A stretch of 64,000 bases of DNA from Siniperca chuatsi (lineage: Eukaryota; Chordata; Actinopteri; Centrarchiformes; Sinipercidae): positions 28,017,042 to 28,081,041 of the forward strand of contig NC_058057.1 of the NCBI RefSeq assembly GCF_020085105.1, written 5' to 3'. The notes beneath the pieces are model-generated. The model made no database searches and was not told the origin of the DNA. It was given only the letters and a program-made list of their open reading frames with translations. The translations under genes were made by a program, and so were the position numbers. Of this stretch, positions 39,711 through 51,923 are shown one piece after another (position 1 is the first letter of the stretch; each line of letters starts with the position of its first letter).

Positions 39711-41239
39711 TTTGGTTAGATAGTCAGAGGGTCACCAAAACCACTACAAATTATTCTCTTTTTACCATCAATATCATTTCTGTGAAATCTTACAGAAATC
39801 TTACGGCGTAAAGACTCAGGAGTAGAATGAAGATGTAAAACCTGAAGTAAAGGAGGGTAAAACAAATGAATCAGAAGAAGGAAAGAAAAACAAAAGCTGT
39901 GTTCAGAGCTTTTTTTCTGCCGTCTCTGTATGCAGACGTGTTTTTATTCGAGCGATGACGTCGTCTATCTGCTGAAGAAGGATTTCATGTGTTCATGTAT
40001 CGACCTGCTCTGTTTTAACATCTGAACCCCCCCCCCCTGGGAACACCCACTCACAGCGCTGAGCTTGGACCTGACCTTTGACCCCGCCTGGGCAGCCTCA
40101 GCGGAGAGGAGGACATGTGTGTCAACCATTCAGACGAAATTATGGCAATTAGCCTCCCTGTGAGGCCGGCCCGGCTGCACTGTGTGTGCGTGTGACTGGG
40201 AGCCTCGAACTCTTAAAGGTGAACTCCAGTGATTCCACCTCAGCGTGTGTGTTTCCAGGTGTTGGGGAGTTCTGCTGCAGATGTTTTAAAGCAGCATAAA
40301 GCCTTCAGTGTCTCAGAGCGAGCTGTGTGGAGTCTGATAAATGTCCTCAAGTGATGTCACTGGAGTCGGCGTCGGTCGGGGCCGAAGACTACAAGTTAAA
40401 AAATGAAACAAATGTGTTGGAGTCAGAAAGAAGTGAGCTCAGCAGACCTCCTCTCTGCTGCAGGCTACATTAGCCGCTACTAGCATAACACAACCATCTG
40501 TCAGAGGAAGAGTTGCAATGTGGGTAATGTATGCTCCAGGTTTTGACAAAGAAAGGAAATGTGTGGATTTAAAAAATGTGCAATGGACACGTGTAATGGT
40601 ATCTGGAGCATAATAAATGAATATTAAACATTAACATCTCCACATCGAGTGGTGGATAAATGTACCATTAGCTGTAAGCTGCCGTCTATTGGCTAAATAT
40701 CTGTGCAGGCTAAATATGGAAAAATGGTAAAATACTGATGCAACAATAACAATTTGGTGCAAAAGGCAACCTTGAACGAATAATAACTTAGACAACAAAT
40801 ACTGAATATTTACACCACAAATTGGTCCATTTAAGAATTTATTAGCAAAATAACACGACCACAGACGGACTGAGAAAAGCGCAGAATGTGAATTTTAAAC
40901 ATTTCCATTTTGGTGTCTCCTTGTGGTAAAAATATCAGCGAGGTATAGTGCCGGTTCTTTAATCGCCTTGCTGAGAGGGAACTTTAAAGGTCCCTGATGA
41001 GGACCTTCCTCCTGTTTTTGTTTGGACTGGACATTATTTCTGTTAATCTAATTAAGTTGAGTCATTAACATCGTGAGTCTGAACACTGCAGCCATCGGTC
41101 CATCAGAGCAGAGCTCCACCCAGCTGTCAGATCACACCGACATCATCATCCTTCATCTGCTGTCCTGAAGGACAAACACACAACATGTATGCAGCTCCAG
41201 TGTTTCTACAGCAGCACCACGTACAGGAAACCGACAAGC
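39711..41239. other. Gene-free stretch with a possible conserved element
   Basis: No coding evidence. The part at about 40060-40200 (tgaccccgcctgggcagcc ... caattagcctccctgtgagg) is unique, GC-richer and unlike a transposon, so it may be regulatory. Confidence 0.35.
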
Positions 41240-41315
41240 TACAGGTTAGAGAAGCCGGCTCGTGAGCTGGAGGTAGCTGGTTCGATCCCGGGACTGGCAG
41301 GATGAATCTGGGTCT
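41240..41315 (+). mobile_element. SINE head fragment
   Basis: ggttagagaagccggctcgtg ... ggtagctggttcgatcccgggactggcagg contains a clean Pol III B box (GTTCGATCC) and the phrase gggactggcagga that follows it in a common percomorph SINE. Only the tRNA-like head is left. Confidence 0.6.
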
Positions 41316-42113
41316 AAACCGATCTGTGATGGAGAAGCTGCTTCCAAGAACTTACTGACCTGAAGAGAAGTGTTCACTTTCTGATATTTTTCAGTCAAAA
41401 CTATTAAATTAGACAGTTTTAGGCCAAAGACAGACAGAGATTTCATATTTCTCCACCATAGTGATATTCTTGTCATTGTGGGATTTAAAGATGCTCACAG
41501 TCATTTAAGTCTCGTTTGAAAAGGAGGAGTAGCTGCTCCTCTTTTGGGTTAAATATTAAGTCTGTCAAGTAGGATTTTGAAAACATTCATTTTCAAATTT
41601 TCATGTAGAACACATCGAAATCCATAGTAATCCTGTGTCCTTGAGCCCGACCCTGACGCCTTCAAACTGTTAAGACTTAACTGTGATTTCACCTGATTTC
41701 CCACTTCGGTTTCTGTGTTGGAGGCCGGATCATCGACCGGCTGTCTGACGTTAATAAAGATGAAGCACAGAGAGGAAATTAAAGCCCGGCTTTCTAATGA
41801 GATCATATCCATCATGTTCTGCTCTTTCGCCTATTGTACAACCCCCACCGCCTCCAAACACACCAGTACAACCACTCCAAACTCTGCCGACAGCAGGGAG
41901 CAGCCGAGGGCCAACAAGGTGTTTGAAGAACTCTTCGCTGCTCACCTGTTCTTACTGATTATAGTTCCCACCGCCTCATCGTTTGCACCTGATGGTTTGA
42001 TGTTTGAGCGAGATTATTTATTGTTCTTTGTGTGCAAGAGTGTAAAGCGAGCATGATGAAACCTGTGGCGAAACATGTTGTTCAGAACAATCAGACCTGA
42101 AGCTGCTGCAGGA

Positions 42114-42117
<4 letters not shown>

Positions 42118-42172
<55 letters not shown>
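42118..42172. repeat. (TG)n microsatellite
   Basis: About 27 TG units without interruption. Confidence 0.95.
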
Positions 42173-42173
<1 letters not shown>

Positions 42174-42834
42174 AACATGAAAATGTACCTGTGACATCAT
42201 CCTGTAGCTGCTGTTACCTAACAGCAGGGGGCAGTAGAGAGACAGTCTGACTCCTGCAGACAGGAATTTCATATACAGAGAAAATGGGAGACATTATGTA
42301 AATTGGGGGGGGGGGGGTGACAGCAGGGAGGAGGGGGAGGGGGTGACAGCAGGGAGGAGAAGGGCAGAGAAATAAAAAAAAAGCTTTCAAATTTAATGGG
42401 AATTCAGTCCAAAAGGATCCTTCAGACGCTGCAGACCTGAAAAGCACTTAATTATGAAATGAAGTAGATTTTAAGGGGCTTTACAGTTACACATTCATTG
42501 TAAATTCAAGGTTTTATTAAGGTTGAGATTTTGTTTTACGTTAGATTTTGGTTTAAGAAATTATTTAAGATGCAGATTAATGATATTTTAAGAGATTCAT
42601 ATTCAGCATTCAGGTTCAGATTGGGACTCAATTAATGGATACATGGTCACATATTTGGACTCCAGTGGCTCTGTTTGATCCACATCAGAGGATTTTAAAC
42701 ACACCTGAATCTGTTTTTCTGGTGTGAACACAGCCACAGCAGCATTTTAACAGGATTATTGTGTTTTGTTTGAAGTATGAAAAAGATGGTGAATTTGAAA
42801 GATAAACATATGTCTGGTTTTCTACCTCAGTATC

Positions 42835-43200
42835 CTCATGTGACTGTGTTTAGAGGAGCTGTAACTGACCAGAGCACATTAATGGGGCAGAAAATAACAT
42901 AAAACATCATATTTCTTCACTTAAAATAATCCAAAACCAACTAAAAAAAGGAAGTATGGAACAACGTGACACAGCGTCTGCAGAGAGTGAGGCTGCTGGT
43001 CATCTGAACATCCACAGCTGCATTTATGCAGAATTTACTCTGTTTTTTACTTTTCTCCTGTAAATCCAGAGTTTTCTTCTTTAGTTGAAACTGAGTCCCA
43101 CAGAGCAGGAACTGAATCACCGTCAGCCTGTGGAGGTGAGGAGAAACAAACAAACGCTGTGCGGAGAGAAAGTTTCTGACAGCTGCTGAGTCTGAGGACA
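42835..43200 (-). repeat. Dispersed repeat, inverted partner 1
   Basis: Reverse complement of 45070-45440 at high identity. Both encode FLLCGTQFQLKKKTLDLQEK in the sense direction, preceded by SPHLHRLT. Shared noncoding blocks (ggttttggattatttt, gttattttctg, gctctggtcagtta) flank the frame. It may be a fragment of an unknown transposon. Confidence 0.8.
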
Positions 43201-43381
43201 AAACAACACACAGGAAGTATCAGATACATGTTCAGCCTGTATGTTTTATGATTTTGCTTTTCACTTTTATGCATCACGTTGTTTATCATGTTTATCATGC
43301 TCGTATATTATTTCCACACAAGGTTCAGATTTGATTACACAAAATGTGACATCTGTCAGTTGTTTGAGCCCTCAGCTGTAC

Positions 43382-43782
43382 TTTAAAGCTCCAGTGTGGA
43401 ACATTTAGGAGCAGCTGTTGGCAGAAATGGAATATAATATTTCTAAGTATGTTTTCATTAGTGTATAATCACCTGAAAATAAGACTCGTTGTGTTTTCGT
43501 TACCTTAGAATAATACGTTTATATCTACAGAGGGAGCGGGTCCGCTTCCACGGAGGCCGCCATGTTGCACCGCCATGTTTCTACAGTAGCCCAGAACGGA
43601 CAAACCAAACACTGGCTCTAGAGAGGGCTGTTTGTGTTTTTCACATTTTTCGTGGCCACCGTAGTTTCTCTTCCACGCTTGGAAGGGGAGGGTGAGGCGA
43701 GCGGTGTTCAAATGGCTGCAAATTGCAGTTTCATTGCTCATTTCTCATTCCACTAAATCCTCCACACTGGACCTTTAAGTCT
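43382..43782. mobile_element. TIR element, complete copy
   Basis: The ends ctttaaagctccagtgtgg and ccacactggacctttaag are inverted repeats. The body contains ggaatataatatttctaag, ccgccatgtttctacagtagc and aggcgagcggtgttcaaatgg, known from a very common percomorph non-autonomous element. No transposase. Confidence 0.8.
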
Positions 43783-43789
43783 GTTTACT

Positions 43790-43960
43790 GCTAATGAGAA
43801 AATGTTAGCATGCTAACAGGACAAACTAAGATGTTAAACATCAGCATGTTAGCATTGTCATTGTGAGCATGTTAGCATGCTGATGTTAACTCATAGATCA
43901 AAGCACTGTTGTGTCTAAGTACAGCCTCACAGAGCTGCTAGTGTTGTTTCTCTCCCAGAG
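43790..43960. repeat. Dispersed gttagcatgc-rich repeat
   Basis: Has atgttagcatgctaacagg, cagcatgttagcattgtc and atagatcaaagcactgttgtgtc, strings typical of a widespread fish repeat. It abuts the TIR element. Confidence 0.55.
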
Positions 43961-44089
43961 TCTGCTGCTAAAACCCTCTCAGGCGTTTCACCCTCAGCTC
44001 TCAGTCTCTGCTGCTTTGTGATGTTCACCATCTGTGTGATGAGGACATTGACTCTGAGTGTGACCACTCTGTGACAATGGCCTCATAAA

Positions 44090-44380
44090 CCGTAGCAGAC
44101 TCTCCCTCAGCGTCGCTCAGAGTCCTGGGGGTGCAGGCGTCCCTCGGCTCGGCCCTATGGAGATTATCGCTGCGTCTAACAGGCTGAGCATATTACTTTG
44201 CCTGACGGGCAAACAGCAGCAGCACCTTGCATGCTTATTTCCCCCGAGACTCCTGAATCACATTTCCAATGACCCTCGCTGGAGAAATTTGGTAAAACCG
44301 TGTGGGTGTGAATCCCCCTGAGAGGGAGCAGCAGCCTCATCAGCATAACGCCGAGCAGGCTGGGAGGTTTAACCCTCCTC
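44090..44380. other. Possible conserved noncoding element
   Basis: Unique, balanced-composition sequence (tatggagattatcgctgcg ... gcatgcttatttcccccgag) without stops-free coding or repeat character. I suspect conserved regulatory DNA but cannot test it. Confidence 0.25.
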
Positions 44381-45069
44381 TCCCCCTCATCCAGTCTGAG
44401 GGTTCAGACCTCCGGCCTCACTGTGTGGGATCAGGAGAGAGAATGATAGAGGTGATGAGGATGGACGGCTGGGACAGGCTCTCTGTTATTACCCAAAGTC
44501 CTCCACCTCGAATGGCTTTCATTCAAAAACACCTCACTGCTTTGAACATTTCACACCCGCCTGCCAATCTTCCGACAGCTGACTGCTTCTCCATCACAGG
44601 TACAGTCACAGACGTCAGATTGATTGGCGAGGCTCAACTCTGTCCTGTTCAATAACATCTGAATGTGTTCACTGAAGCAGCTTCTGTCACACGCAGAATA
44701 GAAAAGCCATCATGGTTTTTCAGGATTGAGATATTAAAATCCAGTGGGAAGTCCTCTCATCGTGCAGAGACCAGACCAACAGTACTGAATCTTATTTTTG
44801 ATGTGCTGTTTTATCTTTAAGAGTCAGAAGAAAAGAAGGAAAGTGCACCAAGAATCAGCAGACATTAACACAAACTTCCAGAAAATATACAAAATAATCA
44901 AAATTTTTGTTGCATGTGTAGTATGAAATAACAGCCGACGTGCTGTCAGAGAGCACTTGAGCAAAGCACTGATCCTTTACCTGTTGCCTTCTGTATAGAG
45001 GTGTAATGGTGAGTATATGCAGATTTACCGTGCTGCGTTGTGTTTCAGGTCCTGTAGATGTCCATCCTG

Positions 45070-45440
45070 TCAGTAGCTTTCTTTCTGCAGTGTTTGTTTC
45101 TCCTCACCTCCACAGGCTGACGGAAACTCAGTTCCTGCTCTGTGGGACTCAGTTTCAACTAAAGAAGAAAACTCTGGATTTACAGGAAAAAGTAAAAATA
45201 AGAGTAAATTCTGCATAAATGCAGCTGTGGATGTTCAGATAACCTGCAGCGTCACTCTCACTACTGGACACTGTGTCCCTTTTTTCATACAGACCATTTC
45301 GTAGTTGGTTTTGGATTATTTAAAGTGAAGAAATATGATATTTTATGTTATTTTCTGCTCCATTAATTTGCTCTGGTCAGTTATGTTCAACAGCTCCTCT
45401 AAACTTTTGGCTGAGGTGATGTCACACATGAGGATACAGA
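45070..45440 (+). repeat. Dispersed repeat, inverted partner 2
   Basis: Plus-strand copy of the 42835-43200 repeat; encodes SPHLHRLTETQFLLCGTQFQ then LKKKTLDLQEKVK and a stop. Note the partners lie about 1.9 kb apart as a large inverted repeat. Confidence 0.8.
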
Positions 45441-46959
45441 CTTCACTGAAGTAAAAGTACTGCAGCAATACTAAAACTCATAGCAATAAAATTAAAAAAA
45501 TGTCACAGTATACCCACCTACAAAGTTACAACTACACACTGCATCTGTAACACACCAAATGTGGATTAATCTGCCAGTTAAAATAGTCCCCAACAAATGC
45601 TCTATTTGAGTAATGTTTGTTAAAAACCACAGCTACCAGCTGTTTTTAGGAAGTTACTGAGCCATATAGACGAAAATATAAAATGAACATTGGTCCTTTA
45701 AAAGCACAAACTCATCAATAATCCTAAAAACTCCAGTTATTCAGCAGTTTTCTTTAGCACTCAGTTGATGACAGGTGTCATTCTTCCTGTTTTTGGTGGT
45801 AAAAACCTGGAACTGTTGTTTAAAAAAGAATTTCATCTGAAGATATTAGCAGGAGCGACACATTTTCATATGAGCATCTCATTCTGATCTGAAGAATAAG
45901 TACTATTTTGATGCTAAAACTTTTGTACTCAACTTGAGGAAAATGATTAGATATTAGATTAGATTATATGGATGGCAGGGAGATGCGAACTGGAATAATG
46001 AGTTTTTTAAAAACATGTTTTGTTGTCAGCATTCATTAAAAGCTGGAGATTCTGTCTGAAGAATGTTAAAGGCAGATTGTAATCTCAATATAGTATAGCT
46101 TAATTTAAAGGGGAGCCAAATGCATACAAGACTGTGTCATCTGCATAAAGATGGATATTAGAAGTTTGTGTTGAAGTGATAATATTGTTTATGTATTATC
46201 GTATGTGTATCAGAAACTGATACAAGAGTCAGAAATTCAGCTAGACTGATGCACAAACACATCTGATCCCAATTCTGCATGAAGTTTGATATTAATTTAA
46301 TTTAAAACTGTTCCTGAATGTCTCGCCAAATCCCCAGGTATTTATAAGGTTGGACAATTTCAATTTCAGTACCACTAAGTGTGTGGGCGGCAGATCAAAT
46401 GATCGGTTCTTAGTACATATATTAAATATAATAAATATATTAATCCTTCGTTAGATTTTGGATTGATTTGTTTCCTTCCAGGCAGCCATTTGTTTTAGTT
46501 CATTTCTATGAAAGTCAACCTACAGATACAGATAATCATCACGCTCAGTGTTTTTAGTTACAACACAGTTACAATGTCATGTTTTCTTCCAGCTGAGAGC
46601 AAAGACTGTTTGGGTTCAGTGTTTGTTTTAGTGAAACAGAGGCAGCAGAGTAAACTGGTGCATTTATATTTCAAAGACAGAGTTTAAACTGTGAGAAGCC
46701 TGAATCTGTGTGTGCGTGTGCTCATGCAATCTTAATGCCTGCAGACGCCACCATGGAGCCAACCAATCAACAGCCAGAATATCTGTCCCTGCATTATTAC
46801 AGTCGATCTGTATGCAGAACACACACTCACCACTCCACCTCTCTCTCTATTCAGTTCATTTCTCCGTCACACTCGGCTGCTCGCCCCTCGCTCGCTCAGG
46901 TCTGCAGTGTCTGGAAATGGGTGCAGAGTGAGAGAGAGAGAGAGAGGTGGAGGCAACGA
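45441..46959. other. Gene-free AT-rich stretch
   Basis: No gene, RNA or clear repeat. Short frames near 46708-46974 lack splice or domain support. Confidence 0.5.
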
Positions 46960-47120
46960 GTTCACAGGGATTGACATTTTTAAAAGAAATGACGGCAGTC
47001 TGGGTTCAAATCCATCCTGCAGCCCTGTGCTGCATGTCTCCCCCTCCCTCTCCCTCCCACATTTCCTGTTTTCTTCAGCTTTTCCTATCAAATAAAGGCA
47101 AAAAGCCAAAGAAAAAAAAT
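46960..47120 (+). mobile_element. SINE 3' part with B box
   Basis: agtctgggttcaaatccatcc is a Pol III B box. It is followed by gcagccctgtgctgcatgtc, a CT-rich stretch and the tail tcctatcaaataaaggcaaaaa with an A-run, the usual layout of an abundant fish SINE. Confidence 0.75.
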
Positions 47121-47429
47121 TAATTAAATTAATCTTTTTCATTGTGCAGCAGATGGAATGTTTTCCAGATGATCAGAAGAGTTTTAGAAATATCTTCATA
47201 ACAGCAGGAAGTGTTTTTAAACCACGTTCTGGGTGAGATTAAGATTGCTGGGTATTTGTTTGGAAAACTGGATGCATTACTCTGTGGCACAAATGTAATG
47301 GTAATACATGAGATGCACTAACTGGGGAGAGAGACAGGCTTATCAGCCTTTTTAATAATTGTATTGTGTTATATTAACAACAACGAAAAAATTGGATTTC
47401 ATTCAGAATGTTCATTGTGGCACCAATAA

Positions 47430-47830
47430 TACAGACTACGTTTATTGTTAGGCGGTGGCCTCTAGTGGCCGTAGTAATTATGATGGGAGCAAAGAAGGAA
47501 ATCAGGTGCAGTAGTATAAAGAGCGACAATATCCGCGTAGGGAGGAGGCCGGGGTGGATGGATGGGACTTTCACCGAGCTGATTACCGTTTGTGTGCTGT
47601 GTGAAAAGTTAAGTTACATTTGTACTTAACTTACATGCCTAACTAACGTACTTATTCTAACTCAAACCACGATCTTTTCCTAAACCTAACCAAGTAGTTT
47701 TGGTGCTTAAACCTAACCAAACTGCAACCGTTTCACAAGTTAACCATATTTATTATTGTTACCATGACGACGAAGGTCCGGTACGTGTGTGGCTGGTACT
47801 CTTCGATGGTCATGTATGTCATTTTGGGAG
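47430..47830. repeat. Dispersed teleost repeat (unclassified)
   Basis: Contains aaaccacgatcttttcctaaacctaacc and ggtggcctctagtggccgt, strings that recur in fish genomes; related wording occurs near 19960-20030 and 23280-23400. Confidence 0.4.
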
Positions 47831-47908
47831 TCTTTGGCAAACGACCTATTCTATTGTTTAGGTATGAGGACCTGTTGCAATAACCAGAATAAAATGCAAA
47901 CCCTCATT

Positions 47909-47917
<9 letters not shown>

Positions 47918-47947
<30 letters not shown>
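47918..47947. repeat. (AT)n microsatellite
   Basis: About 14 AT units. Confidence 0.9.
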
Positions 47948-47950
<3 letters not shown>

Positions 47951-49020
47951 CAATCAATTAATGCAGCCAAGTAGTATTTACTTGACTAAAGCTAATCACA
48001 CCTTAACCATAAACACTCATTTAAAAATGAAATTATAAAGGATCGACAACAGAGCTCTGAGGAACCCCACAAGTAATTATTGCTACTCTCAATCACATCA
48101 TGTTGCTCTGTGTCTGCTGGATGTGGAAGCACGCAGCTGTTTGCTAACATGTTATCAGCTGATCGTAAGTCAGTGAGTAAGTTGTGTTTGTCTTGCTGCC
48201 AACAAGTGGCCAAAAATTCTGATTGACAAGTCATCTTACTAATGTTAGTAATATACAGAGAATATACATCAATAAACTTCATATATCTGATCTGACCTGA
48301 TGTAAATAATAATATTACACAATTATACAAATATAATATCATTATATAACATTGTACAGGGGTTTCTATCACTCTCTAAATTTCTAACAGTTAATTAAAG
48401 AAATCTAAAGTCGGTTTTTATTCCCATGTGAAGTGAACACAGCACAGTCAGCGTGGGAAACAGTCGTCTCTGACTCCCAGAGCCATGAGGGTTATCTAAA
48501 CCAAACAACAGCTACTCAGCCCTGATAGGAGTCAGGAGATAAGAGATGAAGACCAGACGACGAGGTGAGAGCCGACACACTCACGACTCAACAGAGTCAA
48601 ACAACCAAAACACCTCACAACAGCTTGTGTTGTCTAACATAGAAATGTTGACGCTTGCATCACTGACATTCTCCCTTTTTGCATGAAGACAGCCTTCCAG
48701 TGAGCTCAGCTGTAGGAGACTCAATATAACAAGCACCAACAGTAAGAAGATCAATGGTCAGATCCCTCAGACTGTAGGTGAAACAAATATCCCTGTGATA
48801 CTGAAGGGTGATGATGACAGAAGAGAACAGGAAGGTGTGAAAATCTGAGACAGTTTTTAAAAAAAGTCAGCATCCACATACAGTTAATGAGCGTTGCTCA
48901 GAGGCATATATATATAAAACAGGGTTCGTTTATGTTTGGGCTAAGCCTGGAGGACACACACATGCATTTGTGTTTCTATTCTTGTGAGGACCCTCACTGA
49001 CATAACGCATTGTCTAGCCC
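47948..49020. other. Gene-free stretch
   Basis: No supported gene. The 126-codon minus frame at 47992-48372 has no domain features and lies in AT-rich DNA. Confidence 0.5.
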
Positions 49021-49404
49021 CAGTGGTGGAAGAAGTATTCGGATCCTTTACTTCAATAAAAGTACTAATACCACACTGTGAAAATACTCCGCATTCAAAA
49101 CCTTACTTAGAGCAACTACAAGGATCTTACATTTTGTGTTGATTTTGGCGGCTGTAGTATGTTTAAGTAAAAGTATGTAAGTAGGTTTTCACTGGACAGG
49201 AAAGGTATGAAACATTATAATGCGTAAAATAACTAAAGCTGTCAGACAAATGCAGCGAGTTAAAAGTACAATATTTGTCTCTGAGATGTAATGGAGTAGT
49301 ATAAAGTAGAATAAAATGTAAATACTCAGGTAAAGTACAAGTACCTCAAATTTGTGCTTAAGTACTGCACTTGAGTAAATGTATTTAGTTACTTTCCTCC
49401 ACTG
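49021..49404. mobile_element. hAT-like MITE, near-complete copy
   Basis: Begins cagtggtggaagaagtattc and ends gttactttcctccactg, its inverted counterpart. The body includes ttaagtaaaagtatgtaag and ctcaggtaaagtacaagtacc. Same family as the host of the minisatellite at 1-1199. Confidence 0.8.
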
Positions 49405-49734
49405 ATTATGCCCCTAATCCCTAACTGTAACCTAAACCTAATTCTAACCTGAACCTGAACCCTAATTCTTGACCTTCCAACAGTCCTTTGAAGTAGTGAG
49501 GACCGGCCAAAATGTCCTCACAATGCAGAAATGTCCTCACTACAATGGTTTAAAACTGATATTGGTCCGCACAAAGACAGCACACTCACACACACAGACT
49601 CAGGAAATGAGGTGTTGAAGTTGTGAACATCTGTGCCCATTAAAGCTCTCACAGGAGGCTCAGTATGAGGTTTTTGTCTGTTTGCAGGGACTCATTAAAG
49701 GTATGTGTGTGTGTCTGTGTGTGTGTGGGGGTCA

Positions 49735-51030
49735 AACACCTCCGAAACACATTTTCTAAAGACACAGTTACTCTAGATGGCATTGCCCTGGCCTCCAGCA
49801 CCACTGTAAGGGACCTCGGAGTTATCTTTGATCAGGATTGATCCTTTAACTCCACATGAAACAAACTTCAAGGACTGCCTTCTCTCACCTACGTAACTTT
49901 GCAAAAATCAGGCACATCTTGTCTCAAAATGATGCTGAAAAACTAGTCCATGCATTTGGTACTTCTAGGCTGGACTATTGCAATTCCTTATTATCAGGCT
50001 GCCTGAATAAGTCCCTTAAGATACTCCAGTTGATCCAGAAATGCTGCGGCACGTGTACTGACAACTAGGACTAGGAAAAGAGATCATATCTCTCCAATAT
50101 TAGCTTCTCTGAACTGGCTCCCTGTAAAATCCAGAATAAATTTTAAAGTCCTTCTCCTCACCTACAAAGCTCTTAATAGTCAGGCACCATTGTATCTTAA
50201 AGATCTCATAATACCTTATTACCCCACCAGAACACTGCACTCCCAGGATGCAGGGTTACTTGTGGTTCCTAGGGTCTCCAAAAGTAGACCGGGAGCCAGA
50301 GCCTTCAGTCATCAAGCTCCTCTCCTGTGGAATCACATCCTAGTTTGGGTTCGGGAGGCGGACACCATCTCCACATTTAAGAGTAGGCTTAAGACTTTCC
50401 TCTTTGATAAAGCTTATAGTTAGGGCTGGCTTGGATGAGTCCTGAACCATCCCTTAGTTATGCTGCTATAGGCCTAGACTGCTGGGAGACTTCCCATGAT
50501 GCACCTCTTTCCTCTCTCCTCCTCCTCTCTCTCCATCTGTATGCATTTTTATCCCATTACTACATGTTACTAACTCAACATCTTCTCTCTTCCGTAGTTT
50601 TGTGCTTTCTCGTTTCTCTCCTCTCTCCTTCTGTCGTTTTCAGCAGGTATTTCTGCCTCCAGAGCTGCAGAGTCTGGATCTGTGGTTGTGGGCCACCTGC
50701 TGCCCCCGTGTTCCTGCTCGACAACTGCTGCTACAGTTATTGATATTGGCTTTATTATTCCTATCACTATCATTCCTATTATTATTATTACTTTATTAAT
50801 ATTAATATTACCACTACATTATTATTATTTTTAAATTCTAGGTGGAATTTGCATTGTGCCCCCCCCCAATGCAACACAGCAGCGGCAGATGGCCAAAGGA
50901 AGTTTTTCCTTGCCACTGTCGCCAAGTGCTTGCTCATGGTGGGATTTCTTGGGTCTCTGTAAAAAATATTATAAAGTCTAGACCTGCTCTATAAGAAAAG
51001 TGCAATGAGATAACTTCTGTTATGAATTGA
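49735..51030 (+). mobile_element. L2-type LINE 3' end
   Basis: Frames give TVRDLGVIFDQD, FSHLRNFAKIRHILSQNDAE, LVHAFGTSRLDYCNSLLSGC and SYLKDLIIPYYP-like sequence, then APLLWNH and FKSRLKTFLFDKAYS: the C-terminus of ORF2. The 3' UTR includes gctgctataggcctagactgc, ccttgccactgtcgccaagtg and agataacttctgttatgaatt. Frameshifts and stops; inactive and 5'-truncated. Confidence 0.9.
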
Positions 51031-51879
51031 ATATGTGTGTGTCACTCCCCCTAATTTAAAACTTACTATGATCAGGTTGCATCAGACAAACCCTCCTCAC
51101 TGCAGCTCTCTGGTCACAACTCAGTTTACTACTACAAATTTGTTTGAATTATATTGTATATATATTTTTTTCCATTTGGAATTTATTGATTTATTTAGAG
51201 TTGAACATATTGAATTCCATAGACAGATATTAGTACGTTATAAATCCCACATTATAAAATATGAAATAAAATATGAGATAGACTAAAAACAACTTTAGGA
51301 GACTAAAGCATTACATTAACATTAACTCTAATATGTACTGAATATACATTGTACAATGATAGTAATATAATATAATATACATTTGTGTAAGTCAAGTGGA
51401 AGGTGCACAACAAGGTGTAGAAGAGAACAGAATTAACTGTACATTGAATATATGTATTAATATAAGAATATACGAATAATTTACATTATGTATATGAATG
51501 AATATGAAAGACTGCAAGATCATGTGATGTGATCAAAAGCTTCAGAAGAGCTACTGAGTGGAGATGGTTTTCTCAACTGCTGTTTCTGAGGTCAAGAATC
51601 AGTTTTATGTATGAATTTTGTTATTTTACTTATTTACTTTGGGGGAAAAAAGGATAGGAGGAACAGAAAGAAGAAGAGGAGGAGGAGGAGTAGGCTCCCT
51701 TCAGACTGAAGATCATTTATTAAAGTGGAAGAGAGAGAGAGACGGTCGAGCGTCCTGCATTATAAATGATAAATCTCAGTCTGACACATTAGTTGTGACA
51801 TGTTGAGAGTCTGTCGTCACTTAAAGCAGGTAATCAAACAGGATCACTGTATCAATATTTATCACTACGCACTTATACT

Positions 51880-51923
<44 letters not shown>

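Noticed and set aside
47992-48372. 126-codon minus-strand frame
   Set aside because: AT-rich region, no domain, no splice context, no neighbour supporting a gene.
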